Source of the DNA: Lentisphaeria bacterium
GTDB taxonomy: Bacteria; Verrucomicrobiota; Lentisphaeria; Victivallales; UBA1829
Assembly: GCA_017456805.1 (NCBI GenBank)
Contig: JAFTIQ010000059.1
Location: 1 to 45,430 of the forward strand
Reading direction: 5' to 3'
DNA length: 45,430 bases
The translations under genes and the position numbers were made by a program. Of this stretch, positions 13,722 through 22,478 are shown in pieces. Each line of letters begins with the position of its first letter. Within the stretch, counting starts at the first letter, position 1. The notes beneath the pieces are model-generated. The model was given only the letters and a program-made list of their open reading frames with translations. It made no database searches and had not been told where the DNA came from.

Positions 13722-14438
13722 ATGGCTATTCAGGTGAATGTTGGCGGAATCAACGATGTTCCGGAAATTATGCGGGAATTTGTCACGGAAAACAATGGTG
13801 TTTTCTCATTTGATGATGAAAAGGCTTTTCAGGCATTGAAAAATGAACGCGAAAGCGCGAAAAATGCACGAAATGAACTTTCCCCGTGGAAGGCTCTTGG
13901 ATTGACCACAGAACAGGTAAAAGCGTATCAGGGGCTTGGAAAAACTCCGGAAGAATTGGCGGAACTTATGGCAAAAGCAGCTGTTCCGGCTCCGAAACCC
14001 AATGTAAAGAATTCTACTGAGTATCTGGAATTGAAACAGGAACTGGATGCAATGAAAGATTTCAAACAGAAGTGGGAGGCGGCTGAAGCGGAAAACCTCA
14101 AAAACAAACGGAACGGACTTGTACGAAAGTTGATCGGAGATTTTTCCGATGAATACGACAAAGAACTGTTTTCCGGTTTTGTGGAATCTTCCGGCTTGAT
14201 GGAACGGTTTTCACTGAATGATACGAAAGACGGATTGAATCCTGTTGAAAATCAGTTGCCGGGTGAATTTCTGAAAACATTCGCAGACAAATATCACTTC
14301 AAAAAAGCGAGCGTTCCGGGCAATGCTCCAGCCGGAAATACGCCGATGAACACCGGAGCAAATGCCGCATTTGAGACGGCGAAGAAAAACGGGGATGTGG
14401 GTGGATTGATCAACAATGCACCTGAAATCAAAGACTAA
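13722..14438 (+). CDS. Capsid scaffolding protein
   Basis: A 238-residue, helix-rich protein directly before the capsid gene, the standard place for a scaffold. The ATG at 13722 (MAIQVNVGG) is preferred, with AAAGGTGG about 10 bases upstream; ATG at 13713 is possible. It contains a Glu/Lys/Ala coiled coil (about 95-150: KQELDAMKDFKQKWEAAEAE), then a region typical of phage scaffolds (GLVRKLIGDFSDEYDKELF), and an Asn/Gly/Ala-rich C-terminus. The scaffold would assemble the prohead and leave before or during packaging. Confidence 0.82.
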   Translation: MAIQVNVGGINDVPEIMREFVTENNGVFSFDDEKAFQALKNERESAKNARNELSPWKALGLTTEQVKAYQGLGKTPEELAELMAKAAVPAPKPNVKNSTEYLELKQELDAMKDFKQKWEAAEAENLKNKRNGLVRKLIGDFSDEYDKELFSGFVESSGLMERFSLNDTKDGLNPVENQLPGEFLKTFADKYHFKKASVPGNAPAGNTPMNTGANAAFETAKKNGDVGGLINNAPEIKD

Positions 14439-14458
14439 AAAAATGAAAGGGTTATAAT

Positions 14459-15634
14459 ATGCCTGCTTTTTCCTACAATTTCCAGAATCAGAGACGGGAT
14501 CTTTCCACAGCATTGAATACTATCAATGAGGGGCAGATCGGATTTATCAAACTTTTCAAAGAGGGCGAACGCGCCAAGAATCCGAAAGTTGAATGGTTCA
14601 ACGACAAACTTGCAGCCAGAACGCTCAATGTTACCGCGAACAGTTCCGGGACACTGACCATTGCCAGTTCTTCCGTTCCTGTTGTCGGCATGGTCATTCA
14701 GCCGGACGGAAAACCGGATGTGTTCTACGTTACCACCGTTACGAATGCAACGACAATCGTTGTTGCTCTTGCCGGGAACAACGGCGGGTCTCTGACCGCA
14801 GCGACCGCTCCGACCGGGAAATACAAGGTCATTTCCGCTCCTATCGTTGAAGGAAGCACACACGGTGAAGATAATATTCATCTTGCCGGAACTGATTACA
14901 ACTACACTCAGATCTGGCGAAAAGAAGCGGAACTGACCCGTACAGCGATTCAGACCGCAACTTTCGGACTGGAAAACTCCCTGAACAAACAGGTGGAAGT
15001 CCAGCTCAATATTCTTTCCCGCGAATTGAACTATGCCGCTCTCTATGGTCAGCGTGTTCAGGGTACGGGAGCAACCTACAATCAGCGCGGACAGGCTGGC
15101 GGGCTTTATTACTTCGCGGCAAACAACAACGGTCTTTCTGTCAATGCTTCCGGAAATGTGATCGATGACTTTATCCTGAACGATGGTGCTCAGCTCGTGC
15201 AGGAAAAGGGCGGTACTGCTGATATCATTCTCTGTCATCCCGGACAGGCTCGGATCATTGGCGGAAGTTCTGCGGATAAAGTCCGCTATGACCGCCAGGA
15301 TGCAGTCCGCGGTACTTTCGTTGGAGCTGTGACAAACTCTGTTACCGGACGTGCAATGGAAATCATCGCTGATGATGCTGTTATGCCAGGTGATGTGTGG
15401 ATCCTTGACCGAGCCGCTTTTGCTCTCCGCTGGATGCAGCCGATTTATGACTGGGATCCGAAGGACGGAGAGTTTGACGGCGTTCGCCGTTCCATTCTCG
15501 GTGAAGGTACCTTTGAGTTCAAGAACATTTTGAGCCGTGCTTGCCGTATTCACGGACTGGCTGACTCTGCTGCTGCTCTTGAATCCATCAAGCAGGGTTC
15601 TAAAGTCTTTGTGACAAATTACGAAAAAGCCTGA
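14459..15634 (+). CDS. Major capsid protein
   Basis: A 391-residue structural protein. The N-terminal segment is followed by an inserted beta-rich domain (about 55-140) full of Thr/Ser/Val with an AGNNGGS loop, like a capsid surface domain. The core (about 145-391) resembles HK97-fold capsid proteins of the SU10/DUF5309 type, with ELTRTAIQTATFGLENSLNK, a helical run of AALYGQR, and GQAGGLYYF. The gene shows noticeably more C-ending codons than its neighbours, consistent with high expression. A terminator follows immediately. Confidence 0.85.
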   Translation: MPAFSYNFQNQRRDLSTALNTINEGQIGFIKLFKEGERAKNPKVEWFNDKLAARTLNVTANSSGTLTIASSSVPVVGMVIQPDGKPDVFYVTTVTNATTIVVALAGNNGGSLTAATAPTGKYKVISAPIVEGSTHGEDNIHLAGTDYNYTQIWRKEAELTRTAIQTATFGLENSLNKQVEVQLNILSRELNYAALYGQRVQGTGATYNQRGQAGGLYYFAANNNGLSVNASGNVIDDFILNDGAQLVQEKGGTADIILCHPGQARIIGGSSADKVRYDRQDAVRGTFVGAVTNSVTGRAMEIIADDAVMPGDVWILDRAAFALRWMQPIYDWDPKDGEFDGVRRSILGEGTFEFKNILSRACRIHGLADSAAALESIKQGSKVFVTNYEKA

Positions 15635-15654
15635 TAATGGCTTTCGCTACCGTT

Positions 15655-15687
15655 CCTCTCCGGTGTAACAGCCGGAGGGGATTTTTT
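15655..15687 (+). terminator. Terminator after the capsid gene
   Basis: CCTCTCCGG (15655-15663) pairs with CCGGAGGGG (15672-15680), followed by six T's. No late-promoter motif follows, so genes 15720-17907 probably depend on read-through, which would keep them below capsid level. Confidence 0.85.
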
Positions 15688-15719
15688 ACAAAACAATATG
15701 GAAGAAGGACGGATAAAGT

Positions 15720-16082
15720 ATGAAAATTTTGAAAATTATGCGGGAATACGATTCTGTTTCCGCGATTATTTCCGATGATGGAAGAATCGAACGGCGGATA
15801 TTTCCGTCAAAAATGACTGATGAGGAAATCAAATGCGCTGTCATGGGCATTGAATATACCGGAGTAAAAAAAGAAAAAGCTCCGAAAGATGAAGTTAAGG
15901 ATGAATCGGAACCAGTAAATGTTGCTCCTAAAAAATTGCATGAAGAAATTTCCGATAAACGAACCGCAAAAGCTCAAATGCTGAAAGTTCTGAAAGAGCA
16001 TGGGATTGATACCGCAGGATTGCTGACTTTTACGGCGGTGGAAGAGGTTTATCATAAGCATTTCAAGGATGGTGTGAAATGA
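15720..16082 (+). CDS. Small hypothetical phage protein
   Basis: A 120-residue protein between capsid and connector genes. The N-terminal part looks beta-rich (SVSAIISDDGRIERRIFP). A charged Lys/Glu linker (about 50-80) leads to a C-terminal helical piece (AQMLKVLKEHGIDTAGLLTFTAVEEVYHKHF) of the kind seen in small head-completion proteins. Not recognised as a family. It overlaps the next gene by ATGA. Confidence 0.65.
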   Translation: MKILKIMREYDSVSAIISDDGRIERRIFPSKMTDEEIKCAVMGIEYTGVKKEKAPKDEVKDESEPVNVAPKKLHEEISDKRTAKAQMLKVLKEHGIDTAGLLTFTAVEEVYHKHFKDGVK

Positions 16083-16516
16083 AATATTGCACGGTTGAAT
16101 TTGCGGATCAATATCTTGCCGGCAGGGCGTTTTCTTCCGGTTGGGCGGATGGTGTGGAGAAAGAACAGTTCATCACGCTGGCGAGCGAACTGATCGAGCA
16201 GTATTGCACCTTCTTTGACGATAATGGAGATGCGTTCAGTTATGCTGATGATCTGGACGTTCCGGAGTGGCTGAAAAAGGCAACGGCGGAAGAAGCGTTG
16301 TATCTGGTTAATCTGGGCAAAGATCCGACTCAGGCGGATAAGAAGACGACTCTCGGTATCGCAAGCGCAGACGGGGCTGTTTTCGACAAGAATTTTGCCG
16401 CTGATATCCTTTGTATCAACTGCCGGAGGATCATTGAGAAAAACGGCGGTCAGATTGATTCAATCGCGATTGCCGGTGATGGCAGAACAGTTCAGCAGGG
16501 ATGGATCAGAAAATGA
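16079..16516 (+). CDS. Head-tail connector protein (adaptor, DnaT-like/gp6-like)
   Basis: A 145-residue protein starting MKYCTVEFADQYLAGRAFSS and continuing with a Trp-containing helix and LASELIEQYCTFF. That opening matches the phage adaptor family annotated as DnaT-like or gp6-like, which forms the ring beneath the portal. The GYPxx-type DNA-binding feature is not evident. Position right after the capsid module supports the adaptor call. The stop overlaps the next start (ATGA). Confidence 0.7.
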   Translation: MKYCTVEFADQYLAGRAFSSGWADGVEKEQFITLASELIEQYCTFFDDNGDAFSYADDLDVPEWLKKATAEEALYLVNLGKDPTQADKKTTLGIASADGAVFDKNFAADILCINCRRIIEKNGGQIDSIAIAGDGRTVQQGWIRK

Positions 16517-17001
16517 GTACGTGGAAACAGGAAATTGCCGATGCTGTAACTCCGATTGAAGGTGTAAATGCTGTAAAGGCGGTGTTGAGCTGGAATATTG
16601 CCGTGATTGATGATCCTTATTCTGAATTTCCTATCACCGGGGGAACTGTTCGTATTTCCCGAACTGTTCAGGTCAAAGGGCTGAAAGAAGTCGATGCCCG
16701 TTTGGTGGACGGAAAGAACTTTATGGCGGAAGATTTTCTGACAGAGATTTCTTTCAATAATTACCTGAAAGCCAGAGAACCGAAAGCGGATGATCCGATC
16801 ATTGTCAATAACGGGATTGTAAAAACGCTGGAAGAGATGCGACCGATGACGGAGAATTACGGTATTTCTGCGGTGGTGGACACTTTGACCATTGCCGGAA
16901 AAGAGTGGAGAATTGCGGATGTGGCAGCGTTCGGGATCATGAACGATGATACGACCGGAGAGCCGGTTCCGGCAAAGCTCCGGTTTACTTTGCGGGGGTG
17001 A
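16513..17001 (+). CDS. Hypothetical head-completion (stopper-position) protein
   Basis: A 162-residue protein. ATG at 16513 is preferred because it forms an ATGA overlap with the upstream stop; the track of in-frame codons also allows 16501. It is beta-rich (AVLSWNIAVIDDPYSEFPITGG, YGISAVVDTLTIAGKEWRIADV) with no recognised signature. By order, the head-closure (stopper) protein belongs here. That assignment comes from synteny only. Confidence 0.6.
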   Translation: MSTWKQEIADAVTPIEGVNAVKAVLSWNIAVIDDPYSEFPITGGTVRISRTVQVKGLKEVDARLVDGKNFMAEDFLTEISFNNYLKAREPKADDPIIVNNGIVKTLEEMRPMTENYGISAVVDTLTIAGKEWRIADVAAFGIMNDDTTGEPVPAKLRFTLRG

Positions 17002-17007
17002 TGAGAT

Positions 17008-17478
17008 ATGAAGAAGATGCCTGATCCGATCGAGACGATAAGAGCGCAAGCGATGAAGCGCATTGTTGATGCCGGGATCTTTCCTCTGGAACAGATTCAG
17101 AGAGAGAACGGCAGAGCACCGGAAGAGTTGCCGTATTGCCGTTTGACCATTCCGCAAGCTGCGGAGTTTGATGCGTTTTCTCAAGAGTCTATGGAAAAAA
17201 CAATCATCATTGAGTTCGATGTTATGACCCGGGCATTTGGTTTGACTCAGAGCGCAGGAATGATTGCGACGTCAATCGAGAACGCTTTTGGTATGTTTGA
17301 CCGTGGCGGGACGTTGCGGCAGATCCCGATGCCTGGATGGAATGGAATTGATGTCACTGTTTCGAAATTCGGCAGGGGGACCGCTCAGGTTGAGACCGAA
17401 GAAAATATTTATTATTTGTCAGTATTGATCTATGCACGGATCACGGTTCAAGATGGGGCAAGTTACGGGGCGGAATAA
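17008..17478 (+). CDS. Putative tail terminator / head-tail joining protein
   Basis: A 156-residue protein with an N-terminal helix (IETIRAQAMKRIVDAGIF), then beta strands (EKTIIIEFDVMTRAFG) and a C-terminal strand pair (ENIYYLSVLIYARITV). This alpha-beta layout is usual in tail-terminator proteins that cap the tail tube. The family is not certain. It is followed at once by a gp10-like gene. Confidence 0.6.
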   Translation: MKKMPDPIETIRAQAMKRIVDAGIFPLEQIQRENGRAPEELPYCRLTIPQAAEFDAFSQESMEKTIIIEFDVMTRAFGLTQSAGMIATSIENAFGMFDRGGTLRQIPMPGWNGIDVTVSKFGRGTAQVETEENIYYLSVLIYARITVQDGASYGAE

Positions 17479-17907
17479 ATGAAGTTCGAACTTGGGAAAA
17501 ATGACCCGAAAGTTAAGAAATATCTCAATATGAACAAAGAGCGCATTCCAAAAACGATGCGGATGTTCACCATTGAAGCTTATCGTCAGCTGACCATTAC
17601 AACACCTGTTGATACAGGGCGTGCAAGATGGGGATGGAACTGTTCGTTCGAGAGACCTGATTTTTCGGTTCCAATGGAAGCACCGGAAGGACAGAAGAAT
17701 TACTATGGGCTGGATGCCGGAAGGGCAGAAGCGAAGTTCAAAATAAATGCATTGTCGAACGATACGACTCTTTATATCTCCAATGCCGTCCCATACATCG
17801 TGAAGCTGAATGAGGGATGGAGCAGACAAGCTCCAGCACGTTTTTTTGAATTATGCTTCGAAAGTGCTTGTCAGAAAGTGTTCCGATATCTTGCCGGGAT
17901 GAAGTAA
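17479..17907 (+). CDS. HK97 gp10-like neck / tail-completion protein
   Basis: A 142-residue protein with hallmarks of the gp10-like family: an N-terminal helix, then TTPVDTGRARWGW (42-54), a strand region, and ISNAVPYIVKLNEGWSRQAP followed by an aromatic helix. Such proteins join head and tail. It starts immediately after the preceding stop. It is the last gene of its unit; a late-promoter element lies just beyond. Confidence 0.85.
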   Translation: MKFELGKNDPKVKKYLNMNKERIPKTMRMFTIEAYRQLTITTPVDTGRARWGWNCSFERPDFSVPMEAPEGQKNYYGLDAGRAEAKFKINALSNDTTLYISNAVPYIVKLNEGWSRQAPARFFELCFESACQKVFRYLAGMK

Positions 17908-17920
17908 AAAAATGGAAAAT

Positions 17921-17938
17921 TTGACATTTTTTGTTTTG
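17921..17938 (+). promoter_or_regulatory. Putative late promoter element 5
   Basis: TTGACA (17921-17926), TTTTTT, GTTTTG (17933-17938), 55 bases before the tail-tube start. No clear terminator separates it from the gene ending at 17907. Confidence 0.6.
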
Positions 17939-17975
17939 ATGATGCAATCTTTCCAACCAATAAGGAGAACAAAAA

Positions 17976-18416
17976 ATGGCTGAAGAAATTACAAGAAAAG
18001 AGTACAATTCAGATGTCGTAGAAGTGGAAGTTTCTGACGGAGAAAACACCATTGTTCTTGACATTGCCGCCGCCGCAAATCCGATTCCGGCAAATGCGGA
18101 TTATTCCATTGAAGATTTCGAATCTCAGAAAATCAAACAGAAAGTCGTAAAAAACACGAACGGAAAAGATTCCGTAGAAATGACGATCACTTATGATGAA
18201 GAAGAGTTTGATCAGTTCCAGGCATGGAATGACAACACGACCAAATTGACATACAAAGTGACCGGACTTTCAACCGCTCCGAAAAGTTTTGAAAATGTGA
18301 TTGTCCGGATTTCAGCGACACCTGAAGTCGCACCCGGTGTGATCGGTGTAAAAACATACGGAGTCACTTTCAGTTTCGTTGGAAACTACAAACCGGCAGC
18401 ACAAGCCGGAGCATGA
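17976..18416 (+). CDS. Major tail tube protein
   Basis: A 146-residue, mostly beta protein with a strong AAGGAGAAC ribosome binding site. The alternation of strands (VVEVEVSDGENTIVLDIA, SVEMTITYDEEEF, KLTYKVTGLST, VIVRISATPEVAPGV) ending in GVTFSFVGNYKPAAQAGA resembles siphovirus tail-tube subunits. It is isolated by its own promoter element and by two downstream terminators, as expected for a highly expressed structural gene. No sheath gene is present, so the tail is probably non-contractile. Confidence 0.75.
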   Translation: MAEEITRKEYNSDVVEVEVSDGENTIVLDIAAAANPIPANADYSIEDFESQKIKQKVVKNTNGKDSVEMTITYDEEEFDQFQAWNDNTTKLTYKVTGLSTAPKSFENVIVRISATPEVAPGVIGVKTYGVTFSFVGNYKPAAQAGA

Positions 18417-18424
18417 AAGTAAAC

Positions 18425-18451
18425 GACAGTTGATGGAGCTGTCTCTTTTTT
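18425..18451 (+). terminator. First terminator after the tail-tube gene
   Basis: GACAGTT (18425-18431) pairs with AGCTGTC (18437-18443, one G-U), followed after CTC by six T's. It starts nine bases after the tail-tube stop. Confidence 0.7.
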
Positions 18452-18463
18452 CCTGCATTTGAT

Positions 18464-18517
18464 CCGCTTCCGGGTCCGGATTCCATCCTTCTTGCCGGAT
18501 CCGGGAGCGGTGTTTTT
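18464..18517 (+). terminator. Second, long-stem terminator after the tail-tube gene
   Basis: CCGCTTCCGGGTCCGG (18464-18479) pairs with CCGGATCCGGGAGCGG (18495-18510): 16 base pairs including two G-U pairs. TGTTTTT follows. It precedes the tail-chaperone gene without a late-promoter motif, so that gene probably relies on read-through. Confidence 0.82.
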
Positions 18518-18534
18518 AAGAAGGAGCTGAAAAA

Positions 18535-18912
18535 ATGGCTATCATCGATTTTGACAAAATCAAAGCAAAAGAAACACCGGCAAAGAAAACGAAAGTAAAT
18601 ATTTCCGGAACTATCGTTGAGATTGATATTTATCCTCTTACCGGGATGGCACGAATGGAATATTGGTCTCTTGACCATCAGGATCAAGCGGATGAACGAG
18701 TCCGCAAGCGTGTCCTTCTTGCGTTGATGAATGGGGCAAAACTTTCTGAATATGAAGCAATGCAACTAATTTCTCTTGATTGGTCTGCTGCGCTTGATCT
18801 TTCCGGAGCGATTTATCAATTCACAATTGATTTTGAGCTTGAACTCGAAAAAGTGAAAGCAGAAGCGGAAAAAAACTTACAGAAGGCTTCCGGGACGGAT
18901 ACACAAGTCTGA
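18535..18912 (+). CDS. Tail assembly chaperone, short form (gpG-like)
   Basis: A 125-residue protein, preceded by AAGGAGCTG. It begins MAIIDFDKIKAKETPAKK and has an acidic helical middle and end (LELEKVKAEAEKNL). Proteins of this size between tail tube and tape measure are G-type chaperones that guide tube polymerisation around the tape measure. The classic partner is a longer G-T protein made by -1 frameshifting. A slippery A-AAA-AAC heptamer occurs near the end at 18870-18876, and the -1 frame stays open to 19265. Confidence 0.85.
   Translation: MAIIDFDKIKAKETPAKKTKVNISGTIVEIDIYPLTGMARMEYWSLDHQDQADERVRKRVLLALMNGAKLSEYEAMQLISLDWSAALDLSGAIYQFTIDFELELEKVKAEAEKNLQKASGTDTQV
18870..18876 (+). 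other. Programmed -1 frameshift site (A-AAA-AAC)
   Basis: In the zero frame the codons read GAA AAA AAC. Shifting back one base continues as CTT ACA GAA GGC TTC, and the downstream frame then stays open for 129 codons. The heptamer fits the X-XXY-YYZ rule. Its position near the end of the first tail chaperone gene is the standard place in lambda-like and many other siphoviruses. Confidence 0.88.
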
Positions 18913-19265
18913 TCTGGGAAGCCGTTGAAAGCGGAGATCACTCTTTTTTGTCACCGATGACATGGCAGGATATCATATATCTTGAGCAGGCGCGAAAAAT
19001 TAAACGCAAAGAAGATTTTGAAGAAAAAAAAGTTTTCTTTGAAAATGATCAGGAAAATTTCAAAAGAATCATGTTTTTCCTGATGGATATCAGGCAGATT
19101 GTGTTTGATAATCTCTGTTTCGACAATTCGTCAGCCAGAGAGAGATATTACAGAAATCTTCCATCGGTGGTTGAATATACCAAGCCTGAAGATCGGATGA
19201 AATACGTTGCCAAAGGTCACGGAGTCAAGAGAGCGAAAAAGAAAACAGAGAAAGGTCCGGAGTGA
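18876..19265 (+). CDS. Tail assembly chaperone, T-part of G-T fusion
   Basis: This frame is in -1 relation to the upstream gene and has no convincing start of its own (first candidate TTG at 18948 without a ribosome binding site). Reading from the slippery site gives LTEGFRDGYTSLIWEAVESG, then a Ser/Pro hinge and a highly charged helical domain (DIIYLEQARKIKRKEDFEEKK). The sequence between 18876 and 18948 is clearly protein-like. The fusion would be 243 residues: 114 from the G frame plus 129 here. It would bind the tape measure as in lambda gpGT. It ends inside a terminator hairpin. Confidence 0.85.
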   Translation, partial: LTEGFRDGYTSLIWEAVESGDHSFLSPMTWQDIIYLEQARKIKRKEDFEEKKVFFENDQENFKRIMFFLMDIRQIVFDNLCFDNSSARERYYRNLPSVVEYTKPEDRMKYVAKGHGVKRAKKKTEKGPE

Positions 19266-19280
19266 TCCGGATCTTTTTTT
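19254..19280 (+). terminator. Terminator before the tape-measure gene
   Basis: GGTCCGGA (19254-19261) pairs with TCCGGATC (19266-19273) around GTGA, the loop that also contains the stop codon of the G-T protein. A T-run follows. Its last T is the first base of the next TTGACA element. Confidence 0.85.
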
Positions 19281-19297
19281 TGACAAAATTTGATATA
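19280..19297 (+). promoter_or_regulatory. Putative late promoter element 6 (divergent)
   Basis: TTGACA (19280-19285), AAATTT, then GATATA (19292-19297) instead of GTTTTG. The start of the tape-measure gene is 50 bases from the first T. The match is weaker than the others, so it may be an ordinary promoter or a diverged copy. Confidence 0.4.
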
Positions 19298-19329
19298 TAA
19301 AAAGATAACCAAAGAATGGAGAATGAAAT

Positions 19330-22300
19330 ATGCCGTCAACGGAAGCTCAATTGATCCTGTCATGCAAAGGAACCGGAACTGCGGAGGTGAACAGATTTAA
19401 TGATGCTGTGATCAGAACAGATAGATCTTCCGCGAATCTGAAAAATACTGTTGCCGGGATTTTTTCATCTGCTGCGTTTTATCGTCTCGGGAAAGAATCT
19501 ATCACGCTGTTTATGCGGCAGCAAGCGGCTGTTGAGGGGCTCAATATAGCTCTGAAGGTGAAAGGAGATGCATACCGTACTCTTACTCCGGAGCTAATGC
19601 GCTTCAATTCTGCAATGCAACAGCAAACAATATACGGCGATGAACAGATCGCAATGATTCAGGCGCAAGGTTTGAATATGGGGATCACATCTGACCGGAT
19701 CAAAGAAGCGACAGAAGCAGCTATTGGATTGGCTGCAGCTTACGATATGCAGCTGGGATCTGCGATGATGCTGATCGCAAGAGCTTCTCAGGGACAAACG
19801 CAGATGCTTTCCAGATACGGGATTGTTCTGGGTGAGAATTTATCTCCGCAAGAAAAATATGCAAAGCTTCTGGAACTTGGCGCAAGCAAGATGGATATTG
19901 CCCGCGCCAAAACAAAGACTCTTGAAGGTTCTCTTGCACAGATGAACAATGCGATTGGGGATGCGAAAGAATCGATTGGTCAGGTATTTGCGCCGACTGT
20001 TTCAAGATTGGCAGGGATGCTTCAAGGTGCAGCAGAAGGGTTTAATGCACTTCCGGAACCTGTCCGGAATGTCATTGTAATGACCGGAACGATGACTGCC
20101 GCAATGATGGCTCTGAAAACAGTATTGCATTTGAAAACAATTGCGGAAAATATAGCCACAGGTTCCACATTGACACATGCCGGAGCAATGACAAAAGCGA
20201 GTGTGGCAGCGAAAGAACAAGAACGTTCAATGGCATCAATGGCGGAATTCAGCTCCAGGTTGAAATCTTTGGAAATTGAACGCAAAGCGTTGGTGGAGAA
20301 TTTAACAAGAGCTGAATCTGACCGTAAAAAAGGATTGGAAGATCTTGCGAAAGCAGATGAGAAAGTGATCGCTCTTCAGGGAAAAGTGGACGAAGCTCAA
20401 AGAGCTTATCGTGAAACAAAAGCGGATTGGCTGAGAAATCCTGACAATAAAGACGACTATGAAGAAGTTAAATATCGGGTTGAAGAACTAAACAAACTGA
20501 ATGCAAAGTTATCTGTTGCAAAAAGAAATGTTCAAAATCTTGAAGCTGTATATGGAGATCTGAACGATGCTGTGAAACAGCAGAAAAATAATCTTGAGGT
20601 TTTCGATGCTGCACGAATAAAAGAACGACGTTATACAATTGGATTGACGGAAAATGTTGCAGCGCAAAGAGCACGCACTGCGGCACTTGCACAAGGGAAA
20701 AGTGTTTTAGAAGCAGATGCGGCAGCTGTCGCTGCCAGAAATGCAGTTATCGCGAAAAGTACAGCACAAGCAGAACTTAACGCTCAGGTTGAATTCATGA
20801 GGGCGCGAGCTTTGTCTATGGGCGCAACTCAAGCAGAAGCTAATGCTGTCGCGGAAGCGTTCCGCACCAAACAGTTAAACAAGAGTGCTGTTGCCTCAAA
20901 TTTTATGGTTATAGGATTAAATAAAATGAAAATAGGATTCAGATCTGCGGCTATTGCAGCAAAAAGTCTGATGACATCAATGCTTCCGATGTTGGCTCTT
21001 TCGATGGCTATCGAAGCTATAACCCAGCTTGCTTCCCGCGGTGACAGAGTTAGAGAAGCGAGGTATGATTACGCTCAAAAAGAGTTCGAAGCTGCAAAAC
21101 AGAGATATGAACTTGCACAGAAAGATGCGAATTTTGACCGGGAAAAAATGAAACGATATGAAGAACTTGCACGAATTCAAGATCGGACAAAAGATGAACA
21201 AAATGAATTAGTCCAGATAACAAATGAATTGAATAAAGAGTATCGAGGTCTCAATCTGGCAATTCTTGAACAGGGAGAAATTTTGAACGATGTTTCCGGG
21301 AAATGGGACGTGCTCTCTGGAAAACAAAAGGAGGTGTTGCAGCAAAGATTGCTTGAAATGGTTGAAAAACAAAGAGAAACATTGGAATTTCAGAAAAAAC
21401 TTCTCGTTGCTACAATGGATGATTCTTTTATTATAGAAAGAACGAGAGGAGAGACTTTTAGAGATGATATTTCAAAACTTCCATACGAAAAACAGATTGA
21501 ATTTTTAAAAAAAATGGCTATTGAAGCAACGAAAGCTGGAGCGAAAGATCAGGTTGAAGGTATTTTGGCGTACATTCAGAATATTGAAAAACTTTTAGAA
21601 CTTCGAAAGAAATATCAAAGATTGTTCTTTGGTGGAGATCCAGAAGAAGAGGGAGCATCTGAAGAAGAGAAACAAAGAAAAGCGAGAAATGAAGCTTTGC
21701 GAGATGCAAGAGCGCAATGGAGGGAAGAAACATGGGCAATCGCTTTCAGGCGCGCTGATCGTGAGCAGCAATTAAATATGCTTGCTGCTAAAAAAGCAGA
21801 TTACCAAAGGGAGCTTTTCGTGTTGAGCCGTAGTGCTATGACAGTGGAAAACATAAAAAAGAGACTTGAAATCGGAAAACAAATTCTTGGAATTGAACAG
21901 CAGATCTATGATATTGAACAACAGAAAAAAGATGAAGAAAATCAGCGAAGAGAATCTGTTGCTCAAGCAAAGAAATCTTTTTATGAAGCTGACTGGCAAT
22001 ATCGTTTTCAGAGAGCGTCTCAAAAAGAGCAGATCGCGATGTTAAAACTGAAATATAAAGAATTGGAATCAGAAGCGAAAAAAACTCAGAATATGGAGGA
22101 ACAGTATAAAATTTCACAAAAAATGCTGGAAATCAGGGGACAAATAGAAGATCAGCAAAGAGATATTTCCGAAAAGGTTTTCGAAGAATTGACCCGGCAA
22201 GGAGAAGCTCAACATGCTTTTATTCAGGAATTGTATCAAGCTGCGAGCGGATATCGGGAAACGGCTCAGAGTTATATTTCTGCGAATTCGGAACAAGCGG

Positions 22301-22476
22301 CGCGTATGCAATCAAGAATGTTGATGAGCCCGGAATTCAAGATGGAACCACAAAAAAAGATGGCATTCACAGCGGAAGCCATCAAAGCTCTTCTTGAACG
22401 CTGGCAACAGCAAGAGAAAGAAACGCGCGATGCCGTGACAGAGATTCAGAAGAAGTTGGAATTTTCGGGATATTGA
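19330..22476 (+). CDS. Tape measure protein
   Basis: A 1048-residue protein, by far the longest gene here. It is alpha-helical with long charged coiled coils (about 310-430, 585-660 and 770-960) and a hydrophobic central stretch (about 540-570: MTSMLPMLALSMAIEAITQLAS) that could enter the host membrane during ejection. The N-terminus (about 1-240) resembles phage tape measures (FSRYGIVLGENLSPQEKYAK type segment, ARAKTKTLEGSLAQMNNAIGD). It sets tail length: at about 0.15 nm per residue a tail of roughly 150 nm would be expected. No lytic transglycosylase or peptidase domain is recognised. It converges on the minus-strand accessory operon with a 2-base gap. Confidence 0.92.
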   Translation: MPSTEAQLILSCKGTGTAEVNRFNDAVIRTDRSSANLKNTVAGIFSSAAFYRLGKESITLFMRQQAAVEGLNIALKVKGDAYRTLTPELMRFNSAMQQQTIYGDEQIAMIQAQGLNMGITSDRIKEATEAAIGLAAAYDMQLGSAMMLIARASQGQTQMLSRYGIVLGENLSPQEKYAKLLELGASKMDIARAKTKTLEGSLAQMNNAIGDAKESIGQVFAPTVSRLAGMLQGAAEGFNALPEPVRNVIVMTGTMTAAMMALKTVLHLKTIAENIATGSTLTHAGAMTKASVAAKEQERSMASMAEFSSRLKSLEIERKALVENLTRAESDRKKGLEDLAKADEKVIALQGKVDEAQRAYRETKADWLRNPDNKDDYEEVKYRVEELNKLNAKLSVAKRNVQNLEAVYGDLNDAVKQQKNNLEVFDAARIKERRYTIGLTENVAAQRARTAALAQGKSVLEADAAAVAARNAVIAKSTAQAELNAQVEFMRARALSMGATQAEANAVAEAFRTKQLNKSAVASNFMVIGLNKMKIGFRSAAIAAKSLMTSMLPMLALSMAIEAITQLASRGDRVREARYDYAQKEFEAAKQRYELAQKDANFDREKMKRYEELARIQDRTKDEQNELVQITNELNKEYRGLNLAILEQGEILNDVSGKWDVLSGKQKEVLQQRLLEMVEKQRETLEFQKKLLVATMDDSFIIERTRGETFRDDISKLPYEKQIEFLKKMAIEATKAGAKDQVEGILAYIQNIEKLLELRKKYQRLFFGGDPEEEGASEEEKQRKARNEALRDARAQWREETWAIAFRRADREQQLNMLAAKKADYQRELFVLSRSAMTVENIKKRLEIGKQILGIEQQIYDIEQQKKDEENQRRESVAQAKKSFYEADWQYRFQRASQKEQIAMLKLKYKELESEAKKTQNMEEQYKISQKMLEIRGQIEDQQRDISEKVFEELTRQGEAQHAFIQELYQAASGYRETAQSYISANSEQAARMQSRMLMSPEFKMEPQKKMAFTAEAIKALLERWQQQEKETRDAVTEIQKKLEFSGY

Positions 22477-22478
22477 TG

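Noticed and set aside
13622..13813. 63-codon frame overlapping the scaffold start
   Set aside because: Lies over the promoter element and scaffold start, with no ribosome binding site and unlikely composition.
14435..15553. 372-codon minus-strand frame across the capsid gene
   Set aside because: Exact antisense of a convincing capsid gene, no ribosome binding site, composition of a shadow frame caused by capsid codon bias.
18948..19265. Independent gene starting at TTG 18948
   Set aside because: No ribosome binding site, and the frame is open and protein-like back to the slippery heptamer, so it is the frameshift extension.
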